Of a stretch of DNA of 64,000 bases, positions 42,925 to 53,200 are shown piece after piece; positions within the stretch are counted from its first letter, which is position 1, and every line of letters starts with the position of its first letter. The notes beneath the pieces are model-generated. The model did not search any database and was not told the DNA's origin. It was given only the letters and a program-made list of their open reading frames with translations. The stretch spans positions 1 to 64,000 of the forward strand of contig NZ_WXVU01000008.1 in assembly GCF_009900745.1 (NCBI RefSeq). Direction: 5' to 3'. The DNA is from Chryseobacterium sp. c4a. Its GTDB lineage: Bacteria; Bacteroidota; Bacteroidia; Flavobacteriales; Weeksellaceae. Made by a program: the position numbers and the translations under genes.

Positions 42925-44319
42925 TTAATCAATCAACAATCTGATCCCAAACTTCACATTAAAATGCAGGGGCTTTTCTTTATAAATGGTGTTGGGTGAA
43001 TCTTCATCTTTGAAATGATATCCAATCCCCGGTTCTGCATAAATCCCTACTCTATTAACCACCTTCACTTGAAGCCCAACTGCAGTATTCACCGAAAACG
43101 ACAGCGGCTTATGTTCCATATTCTCTTTTGATGTTTCCCTCACCTCATCATGCACCACATAACTTGTGGTAACACTTCCTGATATAGGCTTTTCCAACAT
43201 CGCTCCACCAGTAACATATCCTGTAAACCTTCCTTTCTGAATGACATTATAATTAATCTGAACAGGGATTCCGATATAATGCACCACCTGCTCTCCTTTA
43301 ATATAATTATCATTACTTCCTGAATGGAGTTCTGAGGCTAGTTTGGTATAATTCACTCCTGTTCCTATTCCCCATTTTTTACCCAGATTATAATACAAAG
43401 ACAACCCGAATGTTACCGGAATTTTATGTCTGATCCTCGCTTCTACCGGCTTGCTCTGATTGGCCAGCAGTACTTGCGTTAAAGGATCATCTACATATTC
43501 AGAAGCACTCCATACTTGTTCAAAGTTCATTGGCTTTCCATTAACGGAGGCATAGCCATGGAACTGTTGTTCCGCTGAATTGGAAGACGCATTTCCTGTA
43601 AGCATACTGAGCATCCATTTCTTTTCTGATTTGGACTTTATCTTTGCCTTTGTATTATCTGCATATTTTTCAGGCCATTCATTTCCTGCCTTATTTACCT
43701 CTTTATCAACAACTTCATTTTTTATTTTATCATCAGCCAAAGACATTTCCTTTGGTTTATTTTCCTCATAAGCAGATACAGATCCTATGACTTCAGGTAC
43801 TTTGATTGTAGCCTGATCATTTTCCCGATTTGCTATTATTGTGTTTCTCACCTGCTCGGATGTAGTATATTTTACATTTTTTGCAGAAAGATTTCCCCTG
43901 TCAGCATTATTTTGAGCTAAAGAAACATCCGCCTTTGCCTCCTCTTTTGTGCCTATCTTTTTTTCTGGTTCTCCATGTTTCAAAGGCAGATTTTTCTCTA
44001 TTTCTTTATTAGAATCTATTGAGTTTTGCGAGAATTTCTTCTGATCATCCTCCGGCAATACCTTTATCATCACAAAAATCAAAACTGCTGCCGCTGCAAT
44101 ACCTCCAATACGGTACAGCCAGGACTTACTTTTGGTATCTTCTGCTATCTTTTTTCCTTCATTCTCAGCATCTATTGCAGGAATAAACCCTATTACCTGC
44201 TTATTGTCCTCTTCCTGAGAAAATAATTCATCTTTAATGTCATCCCACAATCCTTCCGGAACCTCTTCTTCATGGTTCTCCATTCTGCTTCGCAGGGTAT
44301 TGAGCCATTCGTTATTCAT
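42925..44319 (-). CDS. Anti-sigma-like protein fused to an outer-membrane-type beta barrel
   Basis: A 464-residue protein. Residues 1-65 are cytoplasmic and resemble the start of anti-sigma factors (TLRSRMENHEEEVPEGLWDDI), a transmembrane helix follows at about 70-88, then a long, polar, lysine- and glutamate-rich periplasmic linker (90-230). Residues 250-464 look like a porin-type beta barrel (RIRHKIPVTFGLSLYYNLG, YIGIPVQINYNVIQKG, VGIYAEPGIGYHF). An inner-membrane helix and an outer-membrane barrel in one chain is unusual. It overlaps the ECF sigma gene by eight bases, which fits control of that factor. Which membrane the barrel enters is unknown. Confidence 0.75.
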   Translation of the reverse strand: MNNEWLNTLRSRMENHEEEVPEGLWDDIKDELFSQEEDNKQVIGFIPAIDAENEGKKIAEDTKSKSWLYRIGGIAAAAVLIFVMIKVLPEDDQKKFSQNSIDSNKEIEKNLPLKHGEPEKKIGTKEEAKADVSLAQNNADRGNLSAKNVKYTTSEQVRNTIIANRENDQATIKVPEVIGSVSAYEENKPKEMSLADDKIKNEVVDKEVNKAGNEWPEKYADNTKAKIKSKSEKKWMLSMLTGNASSNSAEQQFHGYASVNGKPMNFEQVWSASEYVDDPLTQVLLANQSKPVEARIRHKIPVTFGLSLYYNLGKKWGIGTGVNYTKLASELHSGSNDNYIKGEQVVHYIGIPVQINYNVIQKGRFTGYVTGGAMLEKPISGSVTTSYVVHDEVRETSKENMEHKPLSFSVNTAVGLQVKVVNRVGIYAEPGIGYHFKDEDSPNTIYKEKPLHFNVKFGIRLLID

Positions 44320-44878
44320 ATTGTGCTTTTTTTGACATTTTAAATTCCTTTATTTTCTGAACCAACAACCCTTTTGCGCGATGAAACTGTGATGCTGAAG
44401 AATTTTCTGCAATTCCCAGCAATAAAGCAATGTCCTTATGACTTTTCTTTTCAAATACGTAAAGGTTGAAAACTGTTCTATATCCATCTGGAAGAGAACG
44501 GATTAAATCCATAATATCTTCTTTTGGCATTTCTTCAAAATCGGGTTCCTCTTCATTCGCTAGATCCGGAAGATCATCTACTTCAACGGAAGATTTAAAA
44601 TCTCCTTTCTGCCTGATGTGTTTCAGGGATTCGTTTACTGTAATACGACTCATCCATGCCCTAAGGGAGCCTTCACCTCTGTATTCAAATGATTCTATCG
44701 AGCGGAACATTTTGATAAAACTATTTTGAAGTACATCATGCACATCCTCTTTTTCAGTGATGTATCGGGAGCATACATAGGCCAGATTACCTGAATAAGC
44801 TCCAAAAAGCTCCTTCCAGGCGGCTTCCTCCTTCTGCAGAAGGCGGTTTACCAAAATCTGTTCTTTACTTTCTCCCAT
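44312..44878 (-). CDS. ECF-type RNA polymerase sigma factor
   Basis: A 188-residue sigma-70 family factor of the extracytoplasmic-function group. From the ATG at 44878 (MGESKEQILVNRLLQKEEAA) the protein shows region 2 (ENVHDVLQ-like: EKEDVHDVLQNSFIKMFRSI, RAWMSRITVNES) and region 4 (LPDGYRTVFNLYVFEKKSHK, GIAENSSASQFHRAKGLL). A longer frame from 44935 adds 19 residues without family support. It would direct polymerase to a set of envelope or secretion genes. The neighbouring product at 42925 is the likely anti-sigma partner. Confidence 0.88.
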   Translation of the reverse strand: MGESKEQILVNRLLQKEEAAWKELFGAYSGNLAYVCSRYITEKEDVHDVLQNSFIKMFRSIESFEYRGEGSLRAWMSRITVNESLKHIRQKGDFKSSVEVDDLPDLANEEEPDFEEMPKEDIMDLIRSLPDGYRTVFNLYVFEKKSHKDIALLLGIAENSSASQFHRAKGLLVQKIKEFKMSKKAQYE

Positions 44879-44972
44879 GTCCTGCGCCAGTATACGATAT
44901 ATTCTTTTAAATTGTAGGGCAAAAATAGACTGCATCGTATAAATACAATCTATTTCTATTAATAACCATTAA

Positions 44973-45548
44973 TTAATATTTTACGCAGAACGGAAAATTA
45001 TAACCAATCGTCTCGTAAGGGGCAAGTACTGTTCCATCTACGGTAATTTTATCTGCTGTAACCACAAATCTTAGCGACCCGTCCATCCCTACATAAAACC
45101 CTTTCTGTTTAGCGGCTAATAGCACTTCTGCCTTTTTAGTTCCTCCATCTACTGGAATCAAAACTTCCAGAGGCTTAGGAGCTAAGGACAATTCGATTAC
45201 ATTGCTGGCTGTATTTAGTGAAGCTTTGTATTGAATATTATATTTCACCTTTCCTATCGCCTTCATTGCTGTTTCCGCTTTTACAGGGTCTTTTACTACG
45301 GTTTTCACAATTTCTTCTATTGGAAATTCAGAAAACATGATCGTATCCTTTTTTACTTTAAAATTCTTTATTGTTTCTGTCTTACGCTCTCCCTGTATCG
45401 TAATCAGTCTTCCTTTATAATTTCCATTCACATCTTCCAGCTTTACCGGTCTTATTTCCGGGCCATCAACACTACATGAATAGAAAGTAAAACCTGCGAA
45501 TACAAGTAAAATAGCGGTTAAAAATTGAGATACTGTAAATTTTTTCAT
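44973..45548 (-). CDS. DUF4840-like lipoprotein
   Basis: A 191-residue lipoprotein; the start at 45548 (MKKFTVSQFL) gives lipobox FYSC and acylated Cys25, while the longer frame from 45572 would disturb the signal. The mature protein is rich in beta strands and resembles DUF4840 (VNGNYKGRLITIQGERKTE at the start, TVDGTVLAPYETIGYNFPF at the end). Function unknown. It lies upstream of the sigma-factor gene on the same strand, 94 bases before its start, and could be the first gene of that unit. Confidence 0.7.
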   Translation of the reverse strand: MKKFTVSQFLTAILLVFAGFTFYSCSVDGPEIRPVKLEDVNGNYKGRLITIQGERKTETIKNFKVKKDTIMFSEFPIEEIVKTVVKDPVKAETAMKAIGKVKYNIQYKASLNTASNVIELSLAPKPLEVLIPVDGGTKKAEVLLAAKQKGFYVGMDGSLRFVVTADKITVDGTVLAPYETIGYNFPFCVKY

Positions 45549-45824
45549 TGCATTATTTTTTTCATTAAACATTAATTATTTCGAGTACTCATTGATATAA
45601 ATCTCATTTTCCAGAAATCTTGCATCTATTTTTTAAAAAAACGCAATATTTTTCATAACAAACTGATTTAAAGAATGAAAAAAATTATACACAACACCTA
45701 TTAATTTAATAAAAAACAAAATTTGTTCGGAAATGTATATTTTCAAATTCTTAAAAAGGATTACTTTATAGCGAAATTTGTATCTTTAATATCATTAGGA
45801 TCTTTCTTCTAAGAGGTTTAATTT

Positions 45825-46709
45825 ATGGAAAGTATAAAAGAGGTTTCTCTACAGCATTTAACTGATAATTTCAAAGACCTTGCTCTTCAGGAAGGGTATA
45901 TACATGTCCCGGATTTCAGAATTTCAGAAAGCCTCACCGAGCCTTACCGTTCCAATTATTATTGTATAGGATTTTTAAAAGAGGGAGAACTTGTGATTCA
46001 CAGCAACCTCATCCGTCATGAGGTAAAAGCACCTGCAATAGTGTTTGCAGACCCGGTTTCCATCAAAAACTGGGAAATGCCGGAACTTCCCTATAAAGCG
46101 GAAAGCATTCTGATTTCTGAAGATTTCTTACAGGAAAAGATCATCGAAAGTAATATCCTTAAGGGATTTTCGAATCTGTCTGGAAATGGAACTTTTATTG
46201 TTCAGCTTAGAAAGAAAGAAGCCGAGCATATCAAATCTATATTTAAATTGATTAGCTCCTATACTCCGCCTCGATCTATTTTCCATAAAGAAATTGTACA
46301 TGGTTCTGTATATTCTCTGGTTAATATTACAGCTGATATCCGTACGGAACAGGGAAATATCACTCCATCTACAAATAGCCTTAGTCTTCGATTCAGAAAA
46401 GCGGTAACAGAGTATGCGACCCAGGAAAGAGAATTACAGTTCTATGCAGATCTCCTGAATATTCACCCTAAATATCTCAGCCAGGTTATCCGTAAAGAAA
46501 CCGGACGCACCCCGGGAGAATGGATACAACACCAGATTATACTGGAAGCCAAAATAATGCTTCAAAAGGAAGAAATGAGCATCGGAACCATTGCCGAACA
46601 TTTAAATTTTCCTGACCAGAGTACATTTGGAAAATATTTTAAAAAATATTCAGAAACGAATCCCTCTGAATACCGTCATTACATTCAGGGAATCCAACAG
46701 TATGTTTAA
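45825..46709 (+). CDS. AraC family transcriptional regulator
   Basis: A 294-residue activator-type regulator: an N-terminal cupin-like sensing part (about 20-160, with FLKEGELVIHSNLIRHEVKA) and a C-terminal AraC DNA-binding domain with two helix-turn-helices (about 190-290: YADLLNIHPKYLSQVIRKET, GRTPGEWIQHQIILEAKIML, LNFPDQSTFGKYFKKYS). It lies upstream of, and in line with, the hydrolase-pirin-cupin genes, 182 bases away, and is their likely regulator. Confidence 0.9.
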   Translation: MESIKEVSLQHLTDNFKDLALQEGYIHVPDFRISESLTEPYRSNYYCIGFLKEGELVIHSNLIRHEVKAPAIVFADPVSIKNWEMPELPYKAESILISEDFLQEKIIESNILKGFSNLSGNGTFIVQLRKKEAEHIKSIFKLISSYTPPRSIFHKEIVHGSVYSLVNITADIRTEQGNITPSTNSLSLRFRKAVTEYATQERELQFYADLLNIHPKYLSQVIRKETGRTPGEWIQHQIILEAKIMLQKEEMSIGTIAEHLNFPDQSTFGKYFKKYSETNPSEYRHYIQGIQQYV

Positions 46710-46891
46710 AATAATAATGTAAAGCTATCACCATATTACTATCTGACCAAAACACATTACTTACAGCCCTTTTAGATATATGATTTATCAATTAATTTAG
46801 TGTTTTACAATTTATCAAATCAATAACCCTAAAGATAAAATTAACAATGGGGTATGCCACCCAATAATTGTAAACCCTAAATTTATATACA

Positions 46892-47494
46892 ATGAAACAT
46901 TTTAGAAAAGAAGATACGGTTATGCTACTTATTGACCACCAAACAGGAACTCTGCAATGGTGTGCCAACAGACCAAAAGAAATGATTATCAGCAGAACTA
47001 TAGCATTGGCAAGAATTGCAAAAGCCCTGAATATTCCTGTAGTCTTAACAAGCAGCCAGGAAGATCGTGCACAAGGAATGCTGATTCCGGAGATCAAAGA
47101 AATTTTACCTGATGAATATGCTCAAAGGATAAAGCGTGAAGGAATAACCAACGCTTGGAATGATGAAAACTTCAAAAAAGCAGTTCTGGAAGCTGCCGGA
47201 AGTCGAAAAAATGTAATCATGGCCGGACTTACCCACGATGTATGTGTTGTATATCCTTCCCGATCTATGGTAGAAGAAGGGTTTGATGTACAGGTGGTGA
47301 TAGATGCAGGAGGTTCTCCTACTCAGATCGCAGATGATGTGGCTCAAAACACCTGGGAAAATGCCGGAGTCCGCACTACGACCATTAACCAACTTGTTGC
47401 TGATATGATCGACAGCTGGGCAACGGAAGATGGAGAAAAAGCAGTACAGATCATATTTGAAGAGGTAATCTCCAAGATCGGGCAGTTTGTTTAA
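46892..47494 (+). CDS. Isochorismatase-like cysteine hydrolase (YcaC type)
   Basis: A 200-residue cytoplasmic hydrolase of the isochorismatase superfamily. The triad is visible: D15 in MLLIDHQTG, K81 in RIKREGITNAW and the nucleophile C118 in AGLTHDVCVV. The pattern is closest to YcaC-like enzymes of unknown substrate rather than true isochorismatases or nicotinamidases. It is the first gene of a three-gene set with a pirin and a cupin protein, 23 bases before the next gene. Confidence 0.9.
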   Translation: MKHFRKEDTVMLLIDHQTGTLQWCANRPKEMIISRTIALARIAKALNIPVVLTSSQEDRAQGMLIPEIKEILPDEYAQRIKREGITNAWNDENFKKAVLEAAGSRKNVIMAGLTHDVCVVYPSRSMVEEGFDVQVVIDAGGSPTQIADDVAQNTWENAGVRTTTINQLVADMIDSWATEDGEKAVQIIFEEVISKIGQFV

Positions 47495-47517
47495 TTTCCT
47501 TATTAAAATTAAAAAAC

Positions 47518-48261
47518 ATGTTGAAGAAAATAGATAATTCTAAAAAAATGGGCAATGCCCACATCTCCATCCTATATCCCGGATTAGACCTTACAGACGA
47601 TGATACAGGATATTACAGCATCGGACGTATTGATCAGGCTCATATTCATGGAGGAGCAGTGATCAAAATGCATCCCCATATCAACGATGATATTCTTTCC
47701 TACTTCAGAACTGGAAGAGTAAAGCATACAGACTCGGAAGGTTTTACTGAATTCATTACGCCTAACCGTTTGATGCTGATGAAGGCTGGTCAGCTTTTCT
47801 ATCACGAAGAGGCTATATTGGATGAGCAGGAAGGACTTCAGATCTTCATCCGTCCCGGAGAAAAAGATGCTCAACCGGAAGTTATTTTTCAGGAGTTAGA
47901 TGAGGTTCATAGCATGAATCAATGGAGGTTAATCGCTTCCCCCGATGCTTCCAAAACGAAGCTTCAATTAAGCAGTAACACCTGGATATATGATATGCAG
48001 ATTACTCCAGGACAGGATTTTTCACTTCCGGAAGCATTCGGAGAAGACTTTGGAGCTCTTTTGTATGTTTTTCAAGGCAGCCTGAAAGTGAACGATACTA
48101 TGAGTCTAAGCAAAGGTGAAAGTGTATTTGTGAAAGGAGAATCTATCAGTTTTAATACCCAGGATAATGCAGAGCTTGTTCTGTTTGTTACAGATACCCG
48201 TTCTCCTTATTATGATGGTGGTATGTACAGTGGTAATCAAATCGATAAAATAACACATTAA
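47518..48261 (+). CDS. Pirin family protein
   Basis: A 247-residue bicupin of the pirin family; relatives bind a metal, and some act as quercetin dioxygenases or redox-linked regulators. The pirin core is seen at HIHGGAVIKMHPHINDDILS with H52 and H54 in the metal site and YFRTGRVKHTDSEG after it. The second cupin (FSLPEAFGEDFGALLYVFQG, GESVFVKGE) is intact. Compared with classical pirin, the HPHxDxE motif reads HPHINDD, so metal preference may differ. It is translated between the hydrolase and the cupin gene. Confidence 0.85.
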   Translation: MLKKIDNSKKMGNAHISILYPGLDLTDDDTGYYSIGRIDQAHIHGGAVIKMHPHINDDILSYFRTGRVKHTDSEGFTEFITPNRLMLMKAGQLFYHEEAILDEQEGLQIFIRPGEKDAQPEVIFQELDEVHSMNQWRLIASPDASKTKLQLSSNTWIYDMQITPGQDFSLPEAFGEDFGALLYVFQGSLKVNDTMSLSKGESVFVKGESISFNTQDNAELVLFVTDTRSPYYDGGMYSGNQIDKITH

Positions 48262-48272
48262 AATGTCATCTT

Positions 48273-48764
48273 ATGGAAAGTAATATCAGTATTGTAAGTC
48301 ACGACCAAGGAGAAACACTTGGTGTCGCAGGCGGAAATTACCGGATCGTAGTTTCAGGAGAAACAACCAACAATGCCTATGCTGTTATAGAAATGCTGGT
48401 ACCTCCGGGTGGCGGGCCTCCTCCTCATGCCCATCCTGCTACCCAGGAAATGTTTTATCTTATGGAAGGCGAACTGGAGTTTAAAACAGAAGCGGGAAAA
48501 ACAACTCTGAAGGAAGGTGGTTTTGTAAATATCCCACTGAATGGCTCTGTTCATTGTTTTAAAAACGTTTCTGACCGCTATGCCCGTATGTTGTGTACCG
48601 TGGTACCGGCAGGGCTTGAAGAGGTATTCAGAGAAATAGGAGTTCCAGCAAAACCGGGAGAGTTTTTACCTGTCCCTGAAATGACTCCGGAAAGGGTAGC
48701 CTTATTAAAAGAAATCGACAGAAAATTCGGGCAGACTACCTATCCTCACGATTATTTAGATTAG
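48273..48764 (+). CDS. Cupin-domain protein
   Basis: A 163-residue single-cupin protein. The metal motif G(x)5HxH(x)3,4E(x)6G is present as PPPHAHPATQEMFYLMEG, and the second motif G(x)5PxG(x)2H(x)3N as GGFVNIPLNGSVHCFKN. It could be a small dioxygenase, an isomerase or a binding protein. It begins 11 bases after the pirin gene and completes the AraC-controlled unit. A bidirectional terminator follows. Confidence 0.85.
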   Translation: MESNISIVSHDQGETLGVAGGNYRIVVSGETTNNAYAVIEMLVPPGGGPPPHAHPATQEMFYLMEGELEFKTEAGKTTLKEGGFVNIPLNGSVHCFKNVSDRYARMLCTVVPAGLEEVFREIGVPAKPGEFLPVPEMTPERVALLKEIDRKFGQTTYPHDYLD

Positions 48765-48787
48765 TTTCAATGTTACCCACAATCAAT

Positions 48788-48823
48788 AAAAAATGCAGCC
48801 ATATCATACAGCTGCATTTTTTC
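48788..48823. terminator. Bidirectional terminator between cupin and RND operons
   Basis: AAAAATGCAGC and GCTGCATTTTT pair around CATATCATACA, with A's on the left and T's on the right. It serves the convergent genes ending at 48764 and 48844. Confidence 0.9.
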
Positions 48824-48843
48824 TATCATTTATCCTCTACATT

Positions 48844-50259
48844 CTATTCTACTCCACCGCCTAATGCACGGTAAAGATCTACCTCAGCATTTAATCTTTC
48901 CAGCGTCACGTTGATCGCTTCCAGATCATTCTGAAGTTTATTATTTTGTGCCGTAATCACCTCAAGGTAAGTAGCCATTCCACTCTTATATAGCTTCAAA
49001 GCATCTCCAATTCCTTTATCTAAAATGGTTGTTCTCTGATCTAAAAGCTGTAGTCTTTCAGAAGACCCTTGGGATTTTGCCATTGCATCAGAAACTTCTC
49101 CAACTGCCGTCATTACCGATTGTTTAAAGTTGATCGCCGCCTTTTCCTGTTCAATCAATGCCGTTTCATAGGCGGTTTTCAACTGTTTTTTCTGAAAAAT
49201 AGGTGCTGCTAAATTCGCTGCAACAGCTTTCGTAATAGATCCTGGAATATCAAACCATGAGCTGAACTTATTGGAATTTACTCCAATCTGAGGACTCAGA
49301 CTAATGCTTGGGTACATCGCTGCTTTTGCCAAACCTGTTTTTGAATTCAGGCTGATCACATTAAATTCTGCCATTTTCAGATCCGGTCTTCGGCTCAATA
49401 ATTGTGCAGGAAGTCCTTCTGAAAGTTTATTTCCAGGAATCATTGCTCTCAGATCTCCTGACCTTTCGATCTTACTTGGATATTCTCCGCAAAGGATACT
49501 CAAAGCATTTTCCTGGATAGAGATATTCTGTTTAGCCAAAGGAATCAAAAGTTCAGCGGTTTTCTTCTGTGCTTCTGATTGCTGTACCGCTAGTGAATTG
49601 ATCTGCCCTGCTTTAAACTGAAGATCCATCATTTTAAGCGTATTGTTGCTTAATTCAATGTTCTGCTCCGCGATTTTCATCTGTTCGTCTAAACTTATCA
49701 GACTGTAATAAGCCTGAGCTACCTGAACAATGATTCTGCTTTTTACAGCATTTAGATTTTCCTTTTGGGCAAAGTATTCTGCTGCCGCAGATTCTTTCTG
49801 CATCTTCGCTTTTCCCCAGATATCTACTTCCCATGAAAGTCTCAGATTGGCACTAAAATCATCAATATGCGTTGTTCCCGCAAACTGCTCATTCAGTGAA
49901 CCGTTCAAGGTGTTGGTAGAAGCCCAGCTTCTGTTAGCTCCTGCACTGAAATCCAGTGTCGGAAGAAGAGACAGTTTTGCCTGTTTGTAGATCAGATCCA
50001 GCTGTTCTATATTCTTCAGGGCAACATTTACTTCATTATTTCGGGTTAAAGCTTTATCTATTAAACCGATCAGTTTCGGATCTTTAAAGAATGTTTTCCA
50101 TGGAAGGACTACGGTATCTCCTGTTACCTGTACGGATTCTTTATAGGTTGCCGGCACCTGAAGGTCTGTTCTTGCATAGGGTTTCCCCACGGCGCAGGAC
50201 ACCAGTACCGATGCCATTGCGCCTGAAATAAGGAAATTTTTTATATTAAATATTCTCAT
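48844..50259 (-). CDS. OprM/NodT-type outer-membrane efflux lipoprotein
   Basis: A 471-residue TolC-fold channel that is a lipoprotein: lipobox LVSC with Cys22. The two repeated halves have the typical start (KTFFKDPKLIGLIDKALTRN, NEVNVALKNIEQLDLIYKQA) and the conserved GLPAQLLSRRPDLKMAEFNV in the middle. It is the outer component of the RND pump encoded by the next two genes. Its start overlaps the RND gene by 14 bases, so the genes are translationally coupled. Confidence 0.93.
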   Translation of the reverse strand: MRIFNIKNFLISGAMASVLVSCAVGKPYARTDLQVPATYKESVQVTGDTVVLPWKTFFKDPKLIGLIDKALTRNNEVNVALKNIEQLDLIYKQAKLSLLPTLDFSAGANRSWASTNTLNGSLNEQFAGTTHIDDFSANLRLSWEVDIWGKAKMQKESAAAEYFAQKENLNAVKSRIIVQVAQAYYSLISLDEQMKIAEQNIELSNNTLKMMDLQFKAGQINSLAVQQSEAQKKTAELLIPLAKQNISIQENALSILCGEYPSKIERSGDLRAMIPGNKLSEGLPAQLLSRRPDLKMAEFNVISLNSKTGLAKAAMYPSISLSPQIGVNSNKFSSWFDIPGSITKAVAANLAAPIFQKKQLKTAYETALIEQEKAAINFKQSVMTAVGEVSDAMAKSQGSSERLQLLDQRTTILDKGIGDALKLYKSGMATYLEVITAQNNKLQNDLEAINVTLERLNAEVDLYRALGGGVE

Positions 50260-53200
50260 TTGTCAATTGATTTTGGATTACAGGATGGTTCTTTTTCGTT
50301 GAAAATTTCTCATCCAGATATTGGAAGAACATGTACAAAATAGGAATTACAAATACTCCTAATACAACTCCACTCAACATTCCTATGGCCGCACTCACAC
50401 TGATAGATTTATTTCCTGAAGCCATTCCTCCTGTAGAGATCATCAATGGGATCATCCCCACAATAAAGGCTAATGATGTCATGATAATCGGACGTAATCT
50501 CGCCTTCGCTCCTTCCAATGCCGAATCCAGAATAGAGAGTCCTGATTTTCGTCTCTGGACGGCAAATTCTACAATAAGGATCGCATTTTTCGCCAATAAT
50601 CCAATAAGCATGATCAATCCTACCTGTACATAGATATTGTTATCTAATCCAATGGCCTTGATTCCTAAGAATGCTCCTACAATTCCCGTTGGAATGGAAA
50701 GCATTACCGCTAACGGAAGAATGTAACTCTCATATTGTGCTGCAAGAAGCAGGTATACGAATAGTAAACATAGGCCTAAGATCATCACAGTTTGGTTTCC
50801 TGCTGATTTTTCTTCCAAACTTAATCCCGTCCATTCATAGCTGTAATCAGAAGGAAGTTTATTCAGTGTTGGTTCAATTTTATCCATCAGGGCTCCATTA
50901 CTGATTCCCGGTTTTGGCACTACATTAATATTCAATGAATTATAAAGGTTATATCGTTGAACAGATTCCGGGCCATATACTTTTTTCAAAGTGATCAAAG
51001 TATTGGCAGGTACCATTTCTCCTTTATCATTCTTCACGAAAATATCATTGAAGGCCTGCTCATCCATTCTGAAAACTCCATCTGCTTTAATATTTACTCT
51101 GTAGAACTTCCCGAATCTTGAGAAATTTTGAGACTGATCTCCAGAGAAATACGTCTGTACTGTTCCTAATAAATTGGCAATACTTACTCCCAGCTGTTTT
51201 GCTTTATCTTCATTGACTTCAAGTTCCAGCTGAGGGTAATCTGCTCGGAACATGGTGTAAGCATAAGCTACTTCCGGCACCTGCATCAATTGTCCTATCA
51301 CATCATCTGCCTTCGCTTTCAGAACCTGAGGGTCTCTACCCATACGATCCTGAAGAACGATTTCTGCATCATTCGTTACTCCATATCCTTCTACCGGAGG
51401 CATTCTGAAGCTCATTACACTTCCTTCTTTGATCACAGAAAGCTTTCCATTCACAATGTTCATGATCTCATCAATATCCTGAATGGCTCCTCTTTCTTTC
51501 TTAGGCTTTAACTTCACAAATCCCATTGCATAAGCTGGCCCGGCACTGTTACTTAAAAGGTTAAATCCTGTAATGGATGTATTCTCCTGAACAGCATCTA
51601 CTGTTTTTAAAATAGCATTTATTTTATTGGAAACCTCTGTTGTTTTTGTCAATCCGGTTCCTGGCGGCATGCTCAATGAATAGATAAAGAATCCGTCATC
51701 TTCCATTGGAACGAAACTTTTAGTTGTGCTTGTCATCAACCATGCTGAAAGTCCGATAATTCCTGCAACCAATCCTGCTGCAATCCATTTTTTCCCGATT
51801 AAAAATCTTACTCCTTTTGCATAACGTTCTGTCATATTATTGAAACCCGCGTTAAAAGCAACGGCAAATCTCTGTCCGAATCCTTTAGCCTTTCCGCCTT
51901 CTTCTGCATGGTGATTTTTCAAGAATACCGCACATAAAGCTGGTGTTAGAGTAAGGGCATTCACTGCAGAAATAATAATGGCAATGGCTAATGTATAAGC
52001 AAACTGCTTATAGAATAATCCTGCAGAACCTGACATGAAACCAATTGGAATAAACACGGCAGACATTACCAATGTAATAGAGATTACCGCACCTGTAATT
52101 TCATTCATTGCTTTGTGCGTAGCATCTCTTCCTGAAAGATTTGTTCCTTCCATATTACTGTGCACCGCTTCTACTACCACAATGGCATCATCGACGACAA
52201 TTCCGATTGCCAGAACGAGGGCAAATAGCGTCAATACGTTAATTGTAAACCCTAATACCAAAAGGAAGAAGAATGTACCTATAATCGCTACCGGAACTGC
52301 AATTGCAGGAATAATGGTAGATCTGAAATCCTGTAAAAAGACAAATACTACAATAAATACAAGGATAAATGCTTCTATCAACGTAGATTTTACCTGTCCT
52401 GTTGCTTCATCCAATCTTTCCTTGGTACTCATTACCTTGGTATATTTGATACCTGGTGGAAAGGATTTCGACAGCTGGTCAATGGCTTTATTTACTCCTA
52501 TTTCAATTTCATTCGCATTGGATCCTGTGGTCTGCATAATGGCCACTGTAACCGCATTTTTCCCATTGGAAAGGTTATCTCCGGTATTATTGATGGATCC
52601 AAATTCTATTCTGGCTACATCTTTAAGCCTGATTACATTGGTTCCGTCATTTTTAACCACCATTTCTTCATATTGCTCCGGCTTATTCTTTTTACCTTTG
52701 TATCGGATTACATATTCCAAGGCTGCATCTGACTCTTCTCCCAATTTACCCGGTGCAGATTCTAAACTGTGATCTGCAATGGCTCTGGAAACATCAGAAG
52801 GTTCCAGTCCATAGGAAGCCATTTTCTGTGGATTAAGCCATATTCTCATGGAATAATCCTTAATTCCGAAAATCTGCGCCTGTCCTACTCCTTTTACCCT
52901 TTTAATCTGTGGGATAAGGTTGATATTGGCAAAGTTTTGAAGAAAGGTTTCATCATATTGCTTATTGTCTTCAGTATAAATATTGAAAATCAACACCATA
53001 CTGTTCTGTTGCTTTGAGGTCGTTAATCCCATTCTTACTACTTCCTGAGGCAATATCGGAGTAGCCTGTTGTACTCTGTTTTGCACATTTACAGCAGCCT
53101 GATCGGCATTTACTCCCTGCTTAAATATTACTGAGATGGTAAATGTACCGTCATTACTTGCCGTGGATTTCATGTAGCTCATGTCTTCCACCCCGTTAAT

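Noticed and set aside
52035..52772. A 245-codon plus-strand frame opposite the RND gene
   Set aside because: It is long only because of the codon pattern of the transporter; it has Thr/Ile/Ser bias and no promoter or family motif.
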